Positions 6,848 through 14,755 of a stretch of DNA of 27,981 nt are shown here, piece by piece. The DNA lies in the IMG/VR virus record IMGVR_UViG_3300031566_006338, positions 1 through 27,981 of that record; one strand, 5' to 3'. The stretch is from a virus. The notes below the pieces were generated by a model. The model was not told the origin of the DNA and did no database searches. It was given only the letters and a program-made list of their open reading frames with translations. The translations under genes and the position numbers were made by a program. Each line of letters opens with the position of its first letter. Within the stretch, counting starts at the first letter, position 1.

Positions 6848-7861
6848 ATGGCTGACCAAGGGCAACGTCGGATGAGCCTTGCTGAGCAAATCTTAGCGAT
6901 TGATCTGTGCGCGGGGGCCGGCGGGTGGGCATGCGCGGCGCGCGGCTTGCCCATCACGATCGTCGCCGCCGTTGATTTGTGGGAGCCCGCCTGCGTCACA
7001 TATCGCTTGAACCACCCGGGGACCGAGGTCATTTGCGGCGATGTCCGCGAGCGCGAGACGCAGGAAAGAATCCTGGAACTAAGCCGGAAAGTGAAGATCG
7101 ATCTGGTCCTGGGCGGGATTCCTTGCGCGTGGCTTTCCATCCGCCGGAACGTGGGTAACCAGCCCGAAGAGGCCGAGATGGAGAACGAGCGAGCCACGCT
7201 GCGGGCCGTGCTGTCCCTGGTCGAACGGATCGGCCCGACGTGGTGGTGCTTGGAGGACGTCAAGCGGCTCGCGGCGGAACTGCCGGCCGGAATGCCGTGG
7301 AGAGAATTGGACGCGGCTGACTTCTCGGCGCAGCGCCGCAAGCGGATCTACGTGGGACGATTCCCGACGCCGCCGGGCTTCGGCCCGCTCCTAGATGCGC
7401 CATCGGAGCGGGTCGCGGCGGACTGCCTGCGGTCTGGGCCTTATCGCATCGGCAAACGGACCTTCGGTCGGGAGCCCTCCATGAGCGACACGTTCGCCGT
7501 TGACAAATGCTACGTCGCGAATCCCGCCAAGAAGGCCCCGACAATCTGCTGCACATCGTCGCGGCGGGATCCGGAATACGTCATCGCCGACGATCGCCTT
7601 CCGGGAGGAATGCGCCAGATCGAGTGGCAGGAGGCCGCGGCGCTCCAGGGCTTCCCGGCCGACTACCTATTCTACGGTAGCCCCACCGACGTCTGGTACA
7701 TGGTCGGGCGCGCTGTCCAAATCGACACGGCGCGGGCGATCCTGCGCGGCATCGTCCAGGCCAAGCAGGACATCGGCAAGTCACTACACGATCCGCCCTT
7801 GGCGCGACTTCGCAAGGCGAGCCCGCGAGGCGGGAAGCTCAGCGGGAAGGAAAGCCAATGA
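6848..7861 (+). CDS. DNA cytosine-5 methyltransferase (second)
   Basis: A complete 337-residue C5-methyltransferase-family protein. Motif I is DLCAGAGG (19-26), motif IV GGIPCAWLS (C93), motif VI LEDV (135-138), motif VIII QRRKRIYVG (162-170), and the C-terminal block LQGFPADY...GRAVQIDTA corresponds to motifs IX-X. Three positions depart from the textbook: PCA instead of PCQ, EDV instead of ENV, and GRAVQ instead of GNAV. All are compatible with a divergent phage subfamily. The C-terminus is extended by a dispersed-repeat peptide (KSLHDPP from residue 311) and a basic tail. ATG 6848 is used; ATG 6872, just before motif I, is an alternative. The stop overlaps the next start. A base other than plain cytosine as substrate cannot be excluded. 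Confidence 0.85.
   Translation: MADQGQRRMSLAEQILAIDLCAGAGGWACAARGLPITIVAAVDLWEPACVTYRLNHPGTEVICGDVRERETQERILELSRKVKIDLVLGGIPCAWLSIRRNVGNQPEEAEMENERATLRAVLSLVERIGPTWWCLEDVKRLAAELPAGMPWRELDAADFSAQRRKRIYVGRFPTPPGFGPLLDAPSERVAADCLRSGPYRIGKRTFGREPSMSDTFAVDKCYVANPAKKAPTICCTSSRRDPEYVIADDRLPGGMRQIEWQEAAALQGFPADYLFYGSPTDVWYMVGRAVQIDTARAILRGIVQAKQDIGKSLHDPPLARLRKASPRGGKLSGKESQ
7778..7834 (+). repeat. Dispersed palindromic element, copy 3 (long form, inside CDS)
   Basis: A 57-base copy starting AAGTCACTACACGATCCGCC and ending CCCGCGAGGCGGG. Unlike the short copies it has a middle segment (about 7798-7821) with its own stem (CCTTG...CAAGG). It is read in frame as KSLHDPP plus a basic stretch, forming the C-terminal extension of the second cytosine methyltransferase. 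Confidence 0.7.
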
Positions 7862-8283
7862 AACGGATTAAGCGGAATCTCATCAGCTCCAGCCTCATCG
7901 GCCGGCGCGGTTGGACATGCTGGTTTGGGCGGGTCTGCGGACGTGGCATAAGCCGAGAGATCGGCGTGAGCTTCGGCGCCCTGGGGATGATCGAGGTCGG
8001 TCGGGATATTTTCCCTGACTGGTCGCGGGGCACGGTGAAGTTCGAGGCCGGGGGAAGGTTCTGGTACTGGACGTTGAGGCCGTGCCCGACGCGCCTGGGC
8101 CTGGTGCGGATCGCCCGGCGCCTGCGCCGGGATGTCGAGCGGCTCTACGAGGCCGAGTGCATGCTCAGGGCCAATGGCCGGTTCATGGGCCGGAAGCGCC
8201 GGGCGAAACTCGCCGAGGAGCTGGCCGCGATGAAGAAACGCCTCCGCGGAACCGCCGAGGCGGCGAAGGACAAGGAGGGATGA
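7858..8283 (+). CDS. Hypothetical basic protein (141 aa)
   Basis: No family recognised. The start overlaps the methyltransferase stop (ATGA at 7858-7861). The N-terminal half is rich in Trp, Gly and aromatic residues (RRGWTCWFGRVCGRG, GGRFWYWTLRPCP) and looks like a compact beta domain. Residues 80-141 are strongly basic and helical with likely coiled-coil content (RLYEAECML, KLAEELAAMKKRL). Net charge is very positive, so nucleic-acid binding is plausible but unproven. Tight packing with its neighbours indicates co-translation. Confidence 0.6.
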   Translation: MKRIKRNLISSSLIGRRGWTCWFGRVCGRGISREIGVSFGALGMIEVGRDIFPDWSRGTVKFEAGGRFWYWTLRPCPTRLGLVRIARRLRRDVERLYEAECMLRANGRFMGRKRRAKLAEELAAMKKRLRGTAEAAKDKEG

Positions 8284-8573
8284 TGCGGCTTCTCTGGCTG
8301 TTGCGCAAATGGTGGAAGCGGATGCTGTGTCGGCTGCGGCTGATCACCATCATAGAGTATTGCGACCGATGTGGGGTGCGCCAGCCGCTCGTCTGGTACA
8401 GCGACGACGGACTTTGGTTCGTCGTGACGGGACAACGAGGCGGGGTGTTGTGCCCCCGGCACTTCGACGAAGCCGCCCTGAGGCGCGGCATTCTGTTGCG
8501 CTGGTGGCCTTACGTTGACGGTAAGTGTCCAGACCAAACCGCCGAGGGCTCGCGGGTGGAGCAGAAGAGATGA
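8283..8573 (+). CDS. Small zinc-ribbon-like protein (96 aa)
   Basis: The protein starts MRLLWLLRKWWKRMLCRLRL, then has CDRCG and, 35 residues on, LCPRH: a C-x2-C...C-x2-H zinc-binding arrangement. AAGGAGG lies at 8272-8278, so ATG 8283 (four-base spacing) is a better start than ATG 8280 (one-base spacing). It overlaps the previous stop. The amphipathic basic N-terminus may contact membrane or nucleic acid. Function unknown. Confidence 0.55.
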   Translation: MRLLWLLRKWWKRMLCRLRLITIIEYCDRCGVRQPLVWYSDDGLWFVVTGQRGGVLCPRHFDEAALRRGILLRWWPYVDGKCPDQTAEGSRVEQKR

Positions 8574-8788
8574 AATATGAAGAGCCCAGGTCCGGCGAAT
8601 GGGTGCAGCCAAGGCGGAGAGGCTACAAAATGCAGTGTTGCGATTGTGGGCTGGTGCATCGGATGGACTTCCGCATAAGGCGCGGCCGCGTTCAGTTTTG
8701 CGTTTGGCGGGACAACCGAGCGACGGCAGCCGTCCGAAGGCGGAAGGCGGCGCAAACGAAGGAGAAGCAGCATGGCAAGCAAGATTGA
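8570..8788 (+). CDS. Small phage protein with CCDCG motif (72 aa)
   Basis: Starts by ATGA overlap at 8570. The sequence GEWVQPRRRGYKMQCCDCG followed by LVHRMDFRIRRG is, from memory, a recurrent small phage protein type with no assigned function; CCDCGLVH could be half of a zinc site. The tail is lysine- and arginine-rich. It overlaps the Gp37/Gp68 gene by 17 bases. Confidence 0.6.
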   Translation: MKYEEPRSGEWVQPRRRGYKMQCCDCGLVHRMDFRIRRGRVQFCVWRDNRATAAVRRRKAAQTKEKQHGKQD

Positions 8789-9905
8789 ATGGCTGCACGT
8801 GCCGGGGTATCGGGCTGAGACCTGGAATCCGTGGATCGGATGCACGCCGGTCTCTCGCGGCTGCGAGCGCTGCTTTGCAAAGCGCGAAGAGGACGGGCGG
8901 TTCAGAGATCTGGGGCACTGCCTCAGGCCGGATACCGTGATTGTGCGAGGGGCGAACGATTGCCCGGAAACCCCCGGCGGCACGCGTGATGTTATTCTCG
9001 GCGATAAATACTTCTGGCGTGGGCCGGTCTACCGGGGCGAGACGGAACTGATGTGCCCGCTTCACTGGCGAGAGCCGCGGGCAATCGGTGTCTGCCTGCG
9101 GAGCGATCTGTTCCATAAGGACATTCCGTTCACGGAGATCAACCGCGTCTTTGCAGTCATGGTGCTTTGCCCGCAGCATCTATTCCTTGTTCTGACGAAG
9201 CGACCGGAACGGGCGGCGGAATACATGGCAACAGCCAAGCCGATCCCCGCCGGCGGCCAGGACCGCGCCTACGGCATCTTGGAGATCGCCGGCCGACTGA
9301 AGGCAAAACTGACCGGCCGGCAATTTGCCAAGTACGCCGTCGGATTTCATTGGCCGCTCCCTAATGTCTGGCTCGGCACGAGCGTCGAGGATCAGCCGAC
9401 GGCCGGTGAGCGGATACCGGAACTGCTGAAGTGCCCCGCGGCCCTGCACTTCGTCAGCATCGAGCCGATGATCGGGTCGGTGGATGTGCGGCGGTACATT
9501 GGCGGTGACGATGGCGATTATGATGAGCGCACGGGGCTGAGTCATTGCGTTCGGTGCGGCACGACTTGGGACGCCGACGAACATGAATGTCCGCCCGGCT
9601 TTGGGCCAAGGTTGGACTGGCTGATCTGCGGCGGCGAATCCGGCACCGGCGCCCGGCCGATGCACCCGGATTGGGCGCGACTGCTCCTCGACGACTGCCA
9701 GGCCGCCGGCGTGCCGTTCTTCTTCAAGCAGCATGGAGAGTGGGCAGGTGTGTCTTTGCGGGCCGAATTGACAGGAGAAAAGGCCACAGTGTTATTGCAA
9801 GTCGCGCCGGGTCGTTGGCAGCCTGAACTGCCGATGCGCCGCGTTGGCAAGAAGCGGGCCGGCCGCCTGCTCGACGGCGTGGAGCACAATGAGTTTCCGG
9901 CCTGA
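8772..9905 (+). CDS. Phage Gp37/Gp68 (DUF5131) family protein
   Basis: A 377-residue protein with the family signature near its N-terminus: TWNPWIGCTPVSRGCERCFA (about residues 17-36), a C-x6-C-x2-C cluster. Further conserved-looking segments are LTKRPERAAEY, WLGTSVEDQ, LHFVSIEPMIG and DWLICGGESGTGARPM, which resemble the beta/alpha-barrel strands of radical-SAM-like proteins. A second Cys pair (SHCVRCG...HECPPGF, about residues 258-276) may be a zinc knuckle insertion. The family is common in phages and usually described as of unknown biochemical function. The usual three-Cys-motif partner (TcmP) is not seen next to it. It closes the run of overlapping accessory genes; a 75-base space follows. 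Confidence 0.85.
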   Translation: MASKIEWLHVPGYRAETWNPWIGCTPVSRGCERCFAKREEDGRFRDLGHCLRPDTVIVRGANDCPETPGGTRDVILGDKYFWRGPVYRGETELMCPLHWREPRAIGVCLRSDLFHKDIPFTEINRVFAVMVLCPQHLFLVLTKRPERAAEYMATAKPIPAGGQDRAYGILEIAGRLKAKLTGRQFAKYAVGFHWPLPNVWLGTSVEDQPTAGERIPELLKCPAALHFVSIEPMIGSVDVRRYIGGDDGDYDERTGLSHCVRCGTTWDADEHECPPGFGPRLDWLICGGESGTGARPMHPDWARLLLDDCQAAGVPFFFKQHGEWAGVSLRAELTGEKATVLLQVAPGRWQPELPMRRVGKKRAGRLLDGVEHNEFPA

Positions 9906-9980
9906 AATAAACAACGTTCCGACGGCAATTGACTTGCCAGGCGCCAAGGAAGGCGGCCCCTTGTCGTGACGAGGTTACGG

Positions 9981-11507
9981 ATGACGAAACACGGTAGAGA
10001 CGGCAGCACGATCCTATACATCGCGGAGATCTGGCGGCTCCTGCCCGAGGATGCGATCAGGAAGGGGCGCTCCACGCCGCTCGATTGGGGAAAGTTCCGC
10101 TCGCCGGCCGACGGCAGCGAAAGCGGCCTGAAATACCAGATGCGCCGTCAGGCCATCAAGGCGATGCCGGAGGGGTTTGCGATCCTCGGCATCTTCGACG
10201 AGCTGCTGGCCCATTATGGCTTTGCCACGATCGCACCGCTGAGGGGATGGCTGGTTAACTACGAGTTCAGCGAGGCGAGCAGCGCCCAGGTCGGCCAGGC
10301 GATAGGATGCGCCGATGTCGAGCTGGTCAAGCGGTCGCTGGAGGCGCTGGAACGCGTCGGGCTGCTGGCCAGGATGGTCCGCCCGGACTTTATGGATCTG
10401 ATCCACCGCGACGCGACGGCGACTGGTGCCGCGCTGGTGCCGGCGCGCCGATCCGATGGGTCCGATGATGGCCTCTCCGAGGGCCGGCGGCAAGGGCGCC
10501 AGCAGATGGCCGAGGGCCAGTCGCTACACGACCCGCGAGGCGGGGCAGAGCGCAAATTATCATGGCGGGCCCGGCGGTACGGCCGGAAAGGTTCCCGACG
10601 GCGTCCGGAGAGCGGCCGGAAGGTTTCCGGACAGCGGCCGGAAAGCGGCCGGAAGGTTTCCGGACAGCGGCCGACGGACGTCTCAAGATCAAGACGGAAG
10701 ACGGCAGACCCGAGACCCGAGACGGCAGACCGGAGACCCCAGACGCCGCCGGCGGCTTCGGCTACGCCTCCGCCTCCGTCGGCAGACGGCTGCGGCCAGA
10801 CGGAAGGAGAGAATCTGACGGCTGCGGCTTCGGCACGGGCTTCAGACCCGAGACCCCAGACGCCGCAGGTGGCTTTGGCTGCGCCTGCGCCGCCTGCGGC
10901 TGACAGGCCGAGCAGAGACGAGCAGGCGGCAACGGGCGACGTTGAGGCCGACAACGGGCAGGCGGGGAACGGGCAGGCCGGCAACGGGCAGGCCAGAGAC
11001 GCCGTCCCAGCCGCCCCCGCCCACCACCCGCCGCAAGCCGATGCCGATGCCGAAGCCGGTAGGCCGACGGAAGCCGACCCAGGCGGGACGAAGGGACACG
11101 GCGAGGCAGAAGCGTTTGAGCCGGCGTCGGCGTGCCTGGACTCGCTGGAGATCATGGTGACAAGCATCGGGAACGCGTTGTACCCGACCCGCGAGGACTT
11201 GGTGGTGGAGGGCCGGAAGGCTCGGCCTATGCAGGGGCCGGACGAGTTTGAGCGGCGGGAACGGGGGGCACTGATGGTCGCGTGGTCGGCAGTGCTGGAC
11301 CTGGGCATGGGGCAGGTCGAACTACTGCGACTGCATCAGCGAGCGCTCAAGGAAGCCAACGCCGTCCGTCGCAAACGGACGAACAAGCCCAAAGGAGCGG
11401 CCTGGATGCACTGGCTGAATGAGCACATGGCGGCCGCGGTTGGCAGTGATGGATGGGCTCAGGCAAGGCGGACGGCGAAGTTCAAGTTGGGTTCGGGTCC
11501 TCCGTAG
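9981..11507 (+). CDS. Probable phage replication protein with repeat-expanded linker
   Basis: The 508-residue product has an N-terminal helical region (10-140) with winged-helix character (YIAEIWRLLPEDAIRKG; APLRGWLVNYEF; SAQVGQAIGCADVELVKRSLEALERVGLLARM), like phage replisome-organiser proteins. Residues 150-375 are a disordered, Pro/Ala/Arg-rich linker built from several repeat types. A C-terminal helical domain (about 389-508) ends the protein. ATG 9981 is preferred over GTG 9966 because GAGG lies 7 bases upstream. The position just before the terminase genes fits an early/late boundary. The replication assignment rests on pattern and position and is moderate; a transcriptional regulator is the alternative. 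Confidence 0.5.
   Translation: MTKHGRDGSTILYIAEIWRLLPEDAIRKGRSTPLDWGKFRSPADGSESGLKYQMRRQAIKAMPEGFAILGIFDELLAHYGFATIAPLRGWLVNYEFSEASSAQVGQAIGCADVELVKRSLEALERVGLLARMVRPDFMDLIHRDATATGAALVPARRSDGSDDGLSEGRRQGRQQMAEGQSLHDPRGGAERKLSWRARRYGRKGSRRRPESGRKVSGQRPESGRKVSGQRPTDVSRSRRKTADPRPETADRRPQTPPAASATPPPPSADGCGQTEGENLTAAASARASDPRPQTPQVALAAPAPPAADRPSRDEQAATGDVEADNGQAGNGQAGNGQARDAVPAAPAHHPPQADADAEAGRPTEADPGGTKGHGEAEAFEPASACLDSLEIMVTSIGNALYPTREDLVVEGRKARPMQGPDEFERRERGALMVAWSAVLDLGMGQVELLRLHQRALKEANAVRRKRTNKPKGAAWMHWLNEHMAAAVGSDGWAQARRTAKFKLGSGPP
10518..10544 (+). repeat. Dispersed palindromic element, copy 4 (short form, inside CDS)
   Basis: CAGTCGCTACACGACCCGC followed by GAG and GCGGG, read in frame as QSLHDPRGG at about residue 180 of the replication protein. 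It marks the end of the folded N-terminal region and the start of the disordered linker. Confidence 0.7.
10611..10676 (+). repeat. 33-base tandem repeat inside the replication gene
   Basis: Two near-identical 33-base units start at 10611 and 10644, encoding ESGRKVSGQRP twice, with a degenerate partial unit just upstream. Each unit contains the palindrome CCGGAA-GGT-TTCCGG (10616-10630 and 10649-10663). Confidence 0.8.
10692..10747 (+). repeat. Eight-unit heptamer tandem repeat inside the replication gene
   Basis: Eight exact-length units: AGACGGA, AGACGGC, AGACCCG, AGACCCG, AGACGGC, AGACCGG, AGACCCC, AGACGCC. Since 7 and 3 are coprime, three units give a 7-residue protein period (KTADPRP/ETADRRP). 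Three more units of the same type lie at 10844-10864. Confidence 0.85.
10950..10994 (+). repeat. 15-base tandem repeat inside the replication gene
   Basis: Three 15-base units encode DNGQA, GNGQA, GNGQA, in phase with the codons. This is the third distinct repeat type in the same disordered linker. Confidence 0.75.
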
Positions 11508-11700
11508 GGGGGGGCCCAGATACGGGTCAACGCGAGTCTCGCGCTTCGCCTGAAAACGGCCCGGAAAAAAACAGTCGCGCAGGGGCGCAAGTGAAAGCGA
11601 CGTAAGTGATTAGGAACTTTGGGAACCCGTTAGCGGGGCCGACGGAGCGTTGGGCGGCCCCAGGAACGATGAAATTGTGAAGCACGGGAAGCGCCCCATC

Positions 11701-12186
11701 ATGGCCAAGTCGATTCGCTCCCTGGGCCGCCAGGTCGGCAAAGCCGAGAGTACGGTGCGCAAATGGATCGCGCGCGAAGACTGGCCCTTCGCCCTCGGGC
11801 CGCCGTGGGAGGTCAGGAAGGTTCGGGCGTGGGCCGAGATCCAGCTCAAGCCCGATCCCGCGGCGGCGTACCGGGCGAAGGTCCAAGCTGCGCAGGAGGG
11901 GCGGGGGGAATTCGCCGGCATGGGCCCGGTCGGTAAGGCGAAGCTGCAATACATCATCGAGCGGGCCCTCGCCGTGCGCCAGCGCCGGCTGACTGATGCA
12001 GGCAAGCTGCATGATGTTGAGGACTGCGACCGTCGGCGCCGGCGGCAAATACACGAGGTGAAATCGGCGCTGCTGGCCCTGGGCCGGTCGATAGCAAATT
12101 CCCTGGTCGGCCAGGACCGCGAGACGATTGAGCGGCTGGTCGACAGTCGATGTGCTCAGATTTGCGAGGAGTTCAGCCGTGGCTGA
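11701..12186 (+). CDS. Terminase small subunit (Nu1-like)
   Basis: Packaging initiation protein that should recognise the viral DNA and recruit the large subunit. The 161 residues begin MAKSIRSLGRQVGKAESTVRKWIAREDWPF, a winged helix-turn-helix like lambda Nu1, followed by a helical region likely used for oligomerisation (AKLQYIIERALAVRQRRLTDAG). It lies immediately upstream of, and overlaps, the large-subunit gene. The start is uncertain: ATG 11701 matches the domain edge, GTG 11677 and TTG 11650 are possible upstream starts. The 190 bases before it hold an eight-G run after the replication gene and no recognisable gene. Confidence 0.75.
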   Translation: MAKSIRSLGRQVGKAESTVRKWIAREDWPFALGPPWEVRKVRAWAEIQLKPDPAAAYRAKVQAAQEGRGEFAGMGPVGKAKLQYIIERALAVRQRRLTDAGKLHDVEDCDRRRRRQIHEVKSALLALGRSIANSLVGQDRETIERLVDSRCAQICEEFSRG

Positions 12187-14356
12187 GAGTAAACATCGCC
12201 CCCCGCCGCCGGCGGCGACCTGGACGGACTTGGAGCGCTCCGCCTGGGCCATCCCGGAGAAGCTCAAGCCAAGCCAGTGGGCTGAACGTCACCGGCATTT
12301 ATACCGCTCCAACATTCCCGGCCCCTTGCGGCACGACAACGCGCCCTACACGCGGGGGATCATGGACATCATCTCGCGCCCGGGCTGTGTGCAGGGCAAC
12401 GTTATAAAGGCCGGCCAAACCGCCGTCTCGGAGGCGATGCGGAGTCTCCTGGGCTACTGGGCTCACGTCGAGCCGGACCCGGTCGGCCTGACGCTGCCGA
12501 GCCGCGACAAGGGGCGTGAGATCGTCAAGAGTGACATCCTGCCGCTGTTCCGCAGGACGCGCGTGCTGCGGGAGCTTATCGGCCGGCCGAGCCGCGAGGC
12601 CCTGATCGAGAGCATCGACCTGCTTAACGGCTTCCATCTCGCCCTGATGTGGTCCGGCTCGGCCACGTCGATGGCCTCGAACCCCTACCGCCGCGTCATA
12701 AACGACGAGGTCGACAAGTTCGAGCCGTGGACGGGCGAGGAGGTCGACGCGATCGCCGCGACGCAGGTGCGGCTGACGACTTACGGCGACCGCCGCCTCC
12801 AGGTGAACGTATCGACCCCGACGACGCAGGCCGGCAAGATCAGCCAGCTCTTCAACGCCTCCACGATCAAGCTGTTCTTTTACGTCCCGTGCCCCCGTTG
12901 CGGCCACTTGCAGCGCCTGATCTGGACGCAGATCAAGTACCTCGGCCGGGCCCAGGTGGAGCGCTGGCTCGGAGCCGCGCGCGCCGCCGCCCATGCTGCC
13001 GCGAAGGACGGCGCGTTTTCGTACCGGCAGGAGGACCACCTCATCATGCTTGATAGCGCCGAAGCCCTCGGCGAGCACGTGGCGCGGCTTGAATCCCTGG
13101 CCGCCCGCATGGGCGAGGTCAAGTGCCGCTCAGACCTGGCCGACGTCCTGACGTCCGAGCGCGAGCGGCTGATCTGGTACGAGTGCGTCCACTGTCATGG
13201 GCGGATCCACGACGCCGAAAAGATCGCCATGATCCGCCGCGGCCGGTGGACGACGGCCGAGGGCTTCGTCGTCGATTACTGGGGAAACGTCCACGAGGAC
13301 GCCGAGCAGGTCGAGCGATGGCCGGACGAGACGCGGGTGGGGCTGCAGATTTCCGCGATCTACTGCCTCTGGATCCACTGGAGCACGCTGGTCAGCGAAT
13401 GGCTGCGGGCCCAGGACGACCCGGAGGCGCTGTTCTTCTTTATCACGAACCGGCTCGGCGAGGCCTTCGAGTTCCGGCTCAAGCGATCGGAGCCGAGCCT
13501 GTATGAAGAGAAATGCGCCCGGGCGACGCTCGAGCCCGGGATCGTTCCGAAGTGGGCGTGGCTGCTGCTGGCCACGGTCGACACGCAGCCCGATCATTTC
13601 TACGTGGTCATCCGCGCCTGGGGCGCGGGCATGAAGAGCCAGCGGGTCTGGCACGGCAAGCTGATGACCTTCGACGAACTTGACCGGCTGGTGTTCGCCA
13701 CGAGCTGGCCGGTCGAGGCCGGCGCCTTCGCGCCGATGGCCGTCACGCTGACGCTCATCGACTCGGGCGGCACGGCGGACAGGCTCATAAACATCTCCCG
13801 CACGCAGCAGGTCTATGAGTACGTCCAGCCCCGCCAGCCCGTCGTGCGGGCCATCAAGGGCGCCAGCCGGCCGGGCCCCGGGCTCTACTGGCCCATGAAG
13901 AACCCGATGGGGGCCGGCGGCAAAGGCACGATTACCGATCTGCGGGCGGTCATGGTGGATACGCACAAGTGCAACGATCTGCTGGCCGACCTGATCGCAA
14001 GCGGCCCGCCTGTGGCCGGCACGGCCGAAGGCCAGCCCGCCAGGCCTGACGAGCCTGAGCGGTGGCTCCTGAACAAGGCCCCCGACCCTGAATACAACCA
14101 GCACATGGCCGCCCTCGTCAAGACGCTGGACCCGAAAACCAAGGCCGAACTATGGAAGCCGCGCCGGCCCGGGACAAGGTGCGACTACCGCGATTGCGAA
14201 GCCTATCAGATCGCCGGCTGCTACCTGGCCAACGTGCATCTGCTCCCGGCGGAGCAGGAAGTGATCGCGTGGAAACAGCAGCTCGCACAGCCCGCGCCGA
14301 AACCTCAACCCGAGCCGCGAGAGGCCGCCGACGCATGGACGCCGAGGTCGCTCTAG
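12179..14356 (+). CDS. Terminase large subunit, GpA type
   Basis: ATP-driven packaging motor and nuclease of the lambda GpA family, 725 residues. The N-terminal ATPase shows WAERHRHL, a degenerate Walker A region (VIKAGQTAVSEA, about 75-86) and Walker B RRVINDEVDKF (D176-E177). Two CxxC pairs (CPRCGHLQRLIW and CVHCHGRI) are the zinc-like insertion typical of this family. ATVDTQPDHFYVVIRAW marks the start of the nuclease domain. GTG 12179 is chosen: it follows GAGGA by eight bases and overlaps the small-subunit stop by eight bases. The next gene is not the portal as in lambda; a ParB/methyltransferase cassette intervenes. Confidence 0.92.
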   Translation: MAESKHRPPPPAATWTDLERSAWAIPEKLKPSQWAERHRHLYRSNIPGPLRHDNAPYTRGIMDIISRPGCVQGNVIKAGQTAVSEAMRSLLGYWAHVEPDPVGLTLPSRDKGREIVKSDILPLFRRTRVLRELIGRPSREALIESIDLLNGFHLALMWSGSATSMASNPYRRVINDEVDKFEPWTGEEVDAIAATQVRLTTYGDRRLQVNVSTPTTQAGKISQLFNASTIKLFFYVPCPRCGHLQRLIWTQIKYLGRAQVERWLGAARAAAHAAAKDGAFSYRQEDHLIMLDSAEALGEHVARLESLAARMGEVKCRSDLADVLTSERERLIWYECVHCHGRIHDAEKIAMIRRGRWTTAEGFVVDYWGNVHEDAEQVERWPDETRVGLQISAIYCLWIHWSTLVSEWLRAQDDPEALFFFITNRLGEAFEFRLKRSEPSLYEEKCARATLEPGIVPKWAWLLLATVDTQPDHFYVVIRAWGAGMKSQRVWHGKLMTFDELDRLVFATSWPVEAGAFAPMAVTLTLIDSGGTADRLINISRTQQVYEYVQPRQPVVRAIKGASRPGPGLYWPMKNPMGAGGKGTITDLRAVMVDTHKCNDLLADLIASGPPVAGTAEGQPARPDEPERWLLNKAPDPEYNQHMAALVKTLDPKTKAELWKPRRPGTRCDYRDCEAYQIAGCYLANVHLLPAEQEVIAWKQQLAQPAPKPQPEPREAADAWTPRSL

Positions 14357-14370
14357 TCTGAATCACAGGC

Positions 14371-14399
14371 CTGCCCGCTTAGAACCGCAGGCAGGCGGG
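14371..14399. repeat. Intergenic palindrome, CCTGCC/GGCAGG type
   Basis: In the 51 bases between the terminase and zinc-ribbon genes, GCCTGCC and GGCAGGC pair across a short loop. The same CCTGCC/GGCAGG core is in the ParB-like gene at 4964-4982. No U-run follows, and the next gene has its own ribosome-binding site (GGGAG) in the right arm. Confidence 0.45.
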
Positions 14400-14407
14400 A
14401 GAATGCC

Positions 14408-14755
14408 ATGAGCAAGGATGCGAAGAAAGACAGTCGCTGCACGATTCGCCCCGCGGAACTCCGCCAGAGGCGAGCTCGCGGGGTGAGCCGCGTGGACCGC
14501 CTCGAGCGTGGGGAGTTTCAGCGCGTGGTGGCGAGCAAGAAGTGCCTGAACTGCACGGCGGTCGGCAGGTGGGAGCGATACTGCACCAAGGGGCGTATCC
14601 GCTACATCCGCTGCGAGGTCTGCGGCTACTGCGATCACGTGGCCGTGATCTCGCCGCCGGCGACGAATCCAAAATTGACAATCGACCCGCCGCAGGCCGG
14701 CCAATTATCGAAGGAGCTATCCCATGAAAAGGACGCAACCGAAGCCCAAACGTAG
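14408..14755 (+). CDS. Zinc-ribbon protein (115 aa)
   Basis: The core KKCLNCTAVGRWERYC and IRCEVCGYCDH provides six cysteines and a histidine (C46, C49, C59, C69, C72, C75, H77), a probable zinc ribbon. The N-terminal 30 residues are mostly encoded by the dispersed palindromic element, here in a different frame (SRCTIRPAE). The C-terminal tail is low complexity and overlaps the next gene by 32 bases. GGGAG stands six bases before the ATG. It could be a small regulator or a co-factor of the ParB/methyltransferase genes that follow; no function is assigned. Confidence 0.6.
   Translation: MSKDAKKDSRCTIRPAELRQRRARGVSRVDRLERGEFQRVVASKKCLNCTAVGRWERYCTKGRIRYIRCEVCGYCDHVAVISPPATNPKLTIDPPQAGQLSKELSHEKDATEAQT
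14431..14487 (+). repeat. Dispersed palindromic element, copy 6 (long form, different frame)
   Basis: CAGTCGCTGCACGATTCGCC, then CCGCGGAACTCCGCC, then AGGCGAGCTCGCG. It aligns over its whole length with the 57-base copy at 7778 and shares its middle with the inverted copy at 4501. The reading frame through it differs from that through copies 1-4, which shows that the DNA, not the peptide, is the conserved unit. Confidence 0.6.

Noticed and set aside
9906-9980. Possible promoter in the relatively AT-rich gap before the replication gene
   Set aside because: No -35/-10 pair with acceptable spacing could be recognised by eye, and host promoter consensus is unknown.
10611-10747. Regularly spaced repeats that could suggest a CRISPR array
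   Set aside because: Units are contiguous, without unique spacers, and lie in frame inside a coding sequence.
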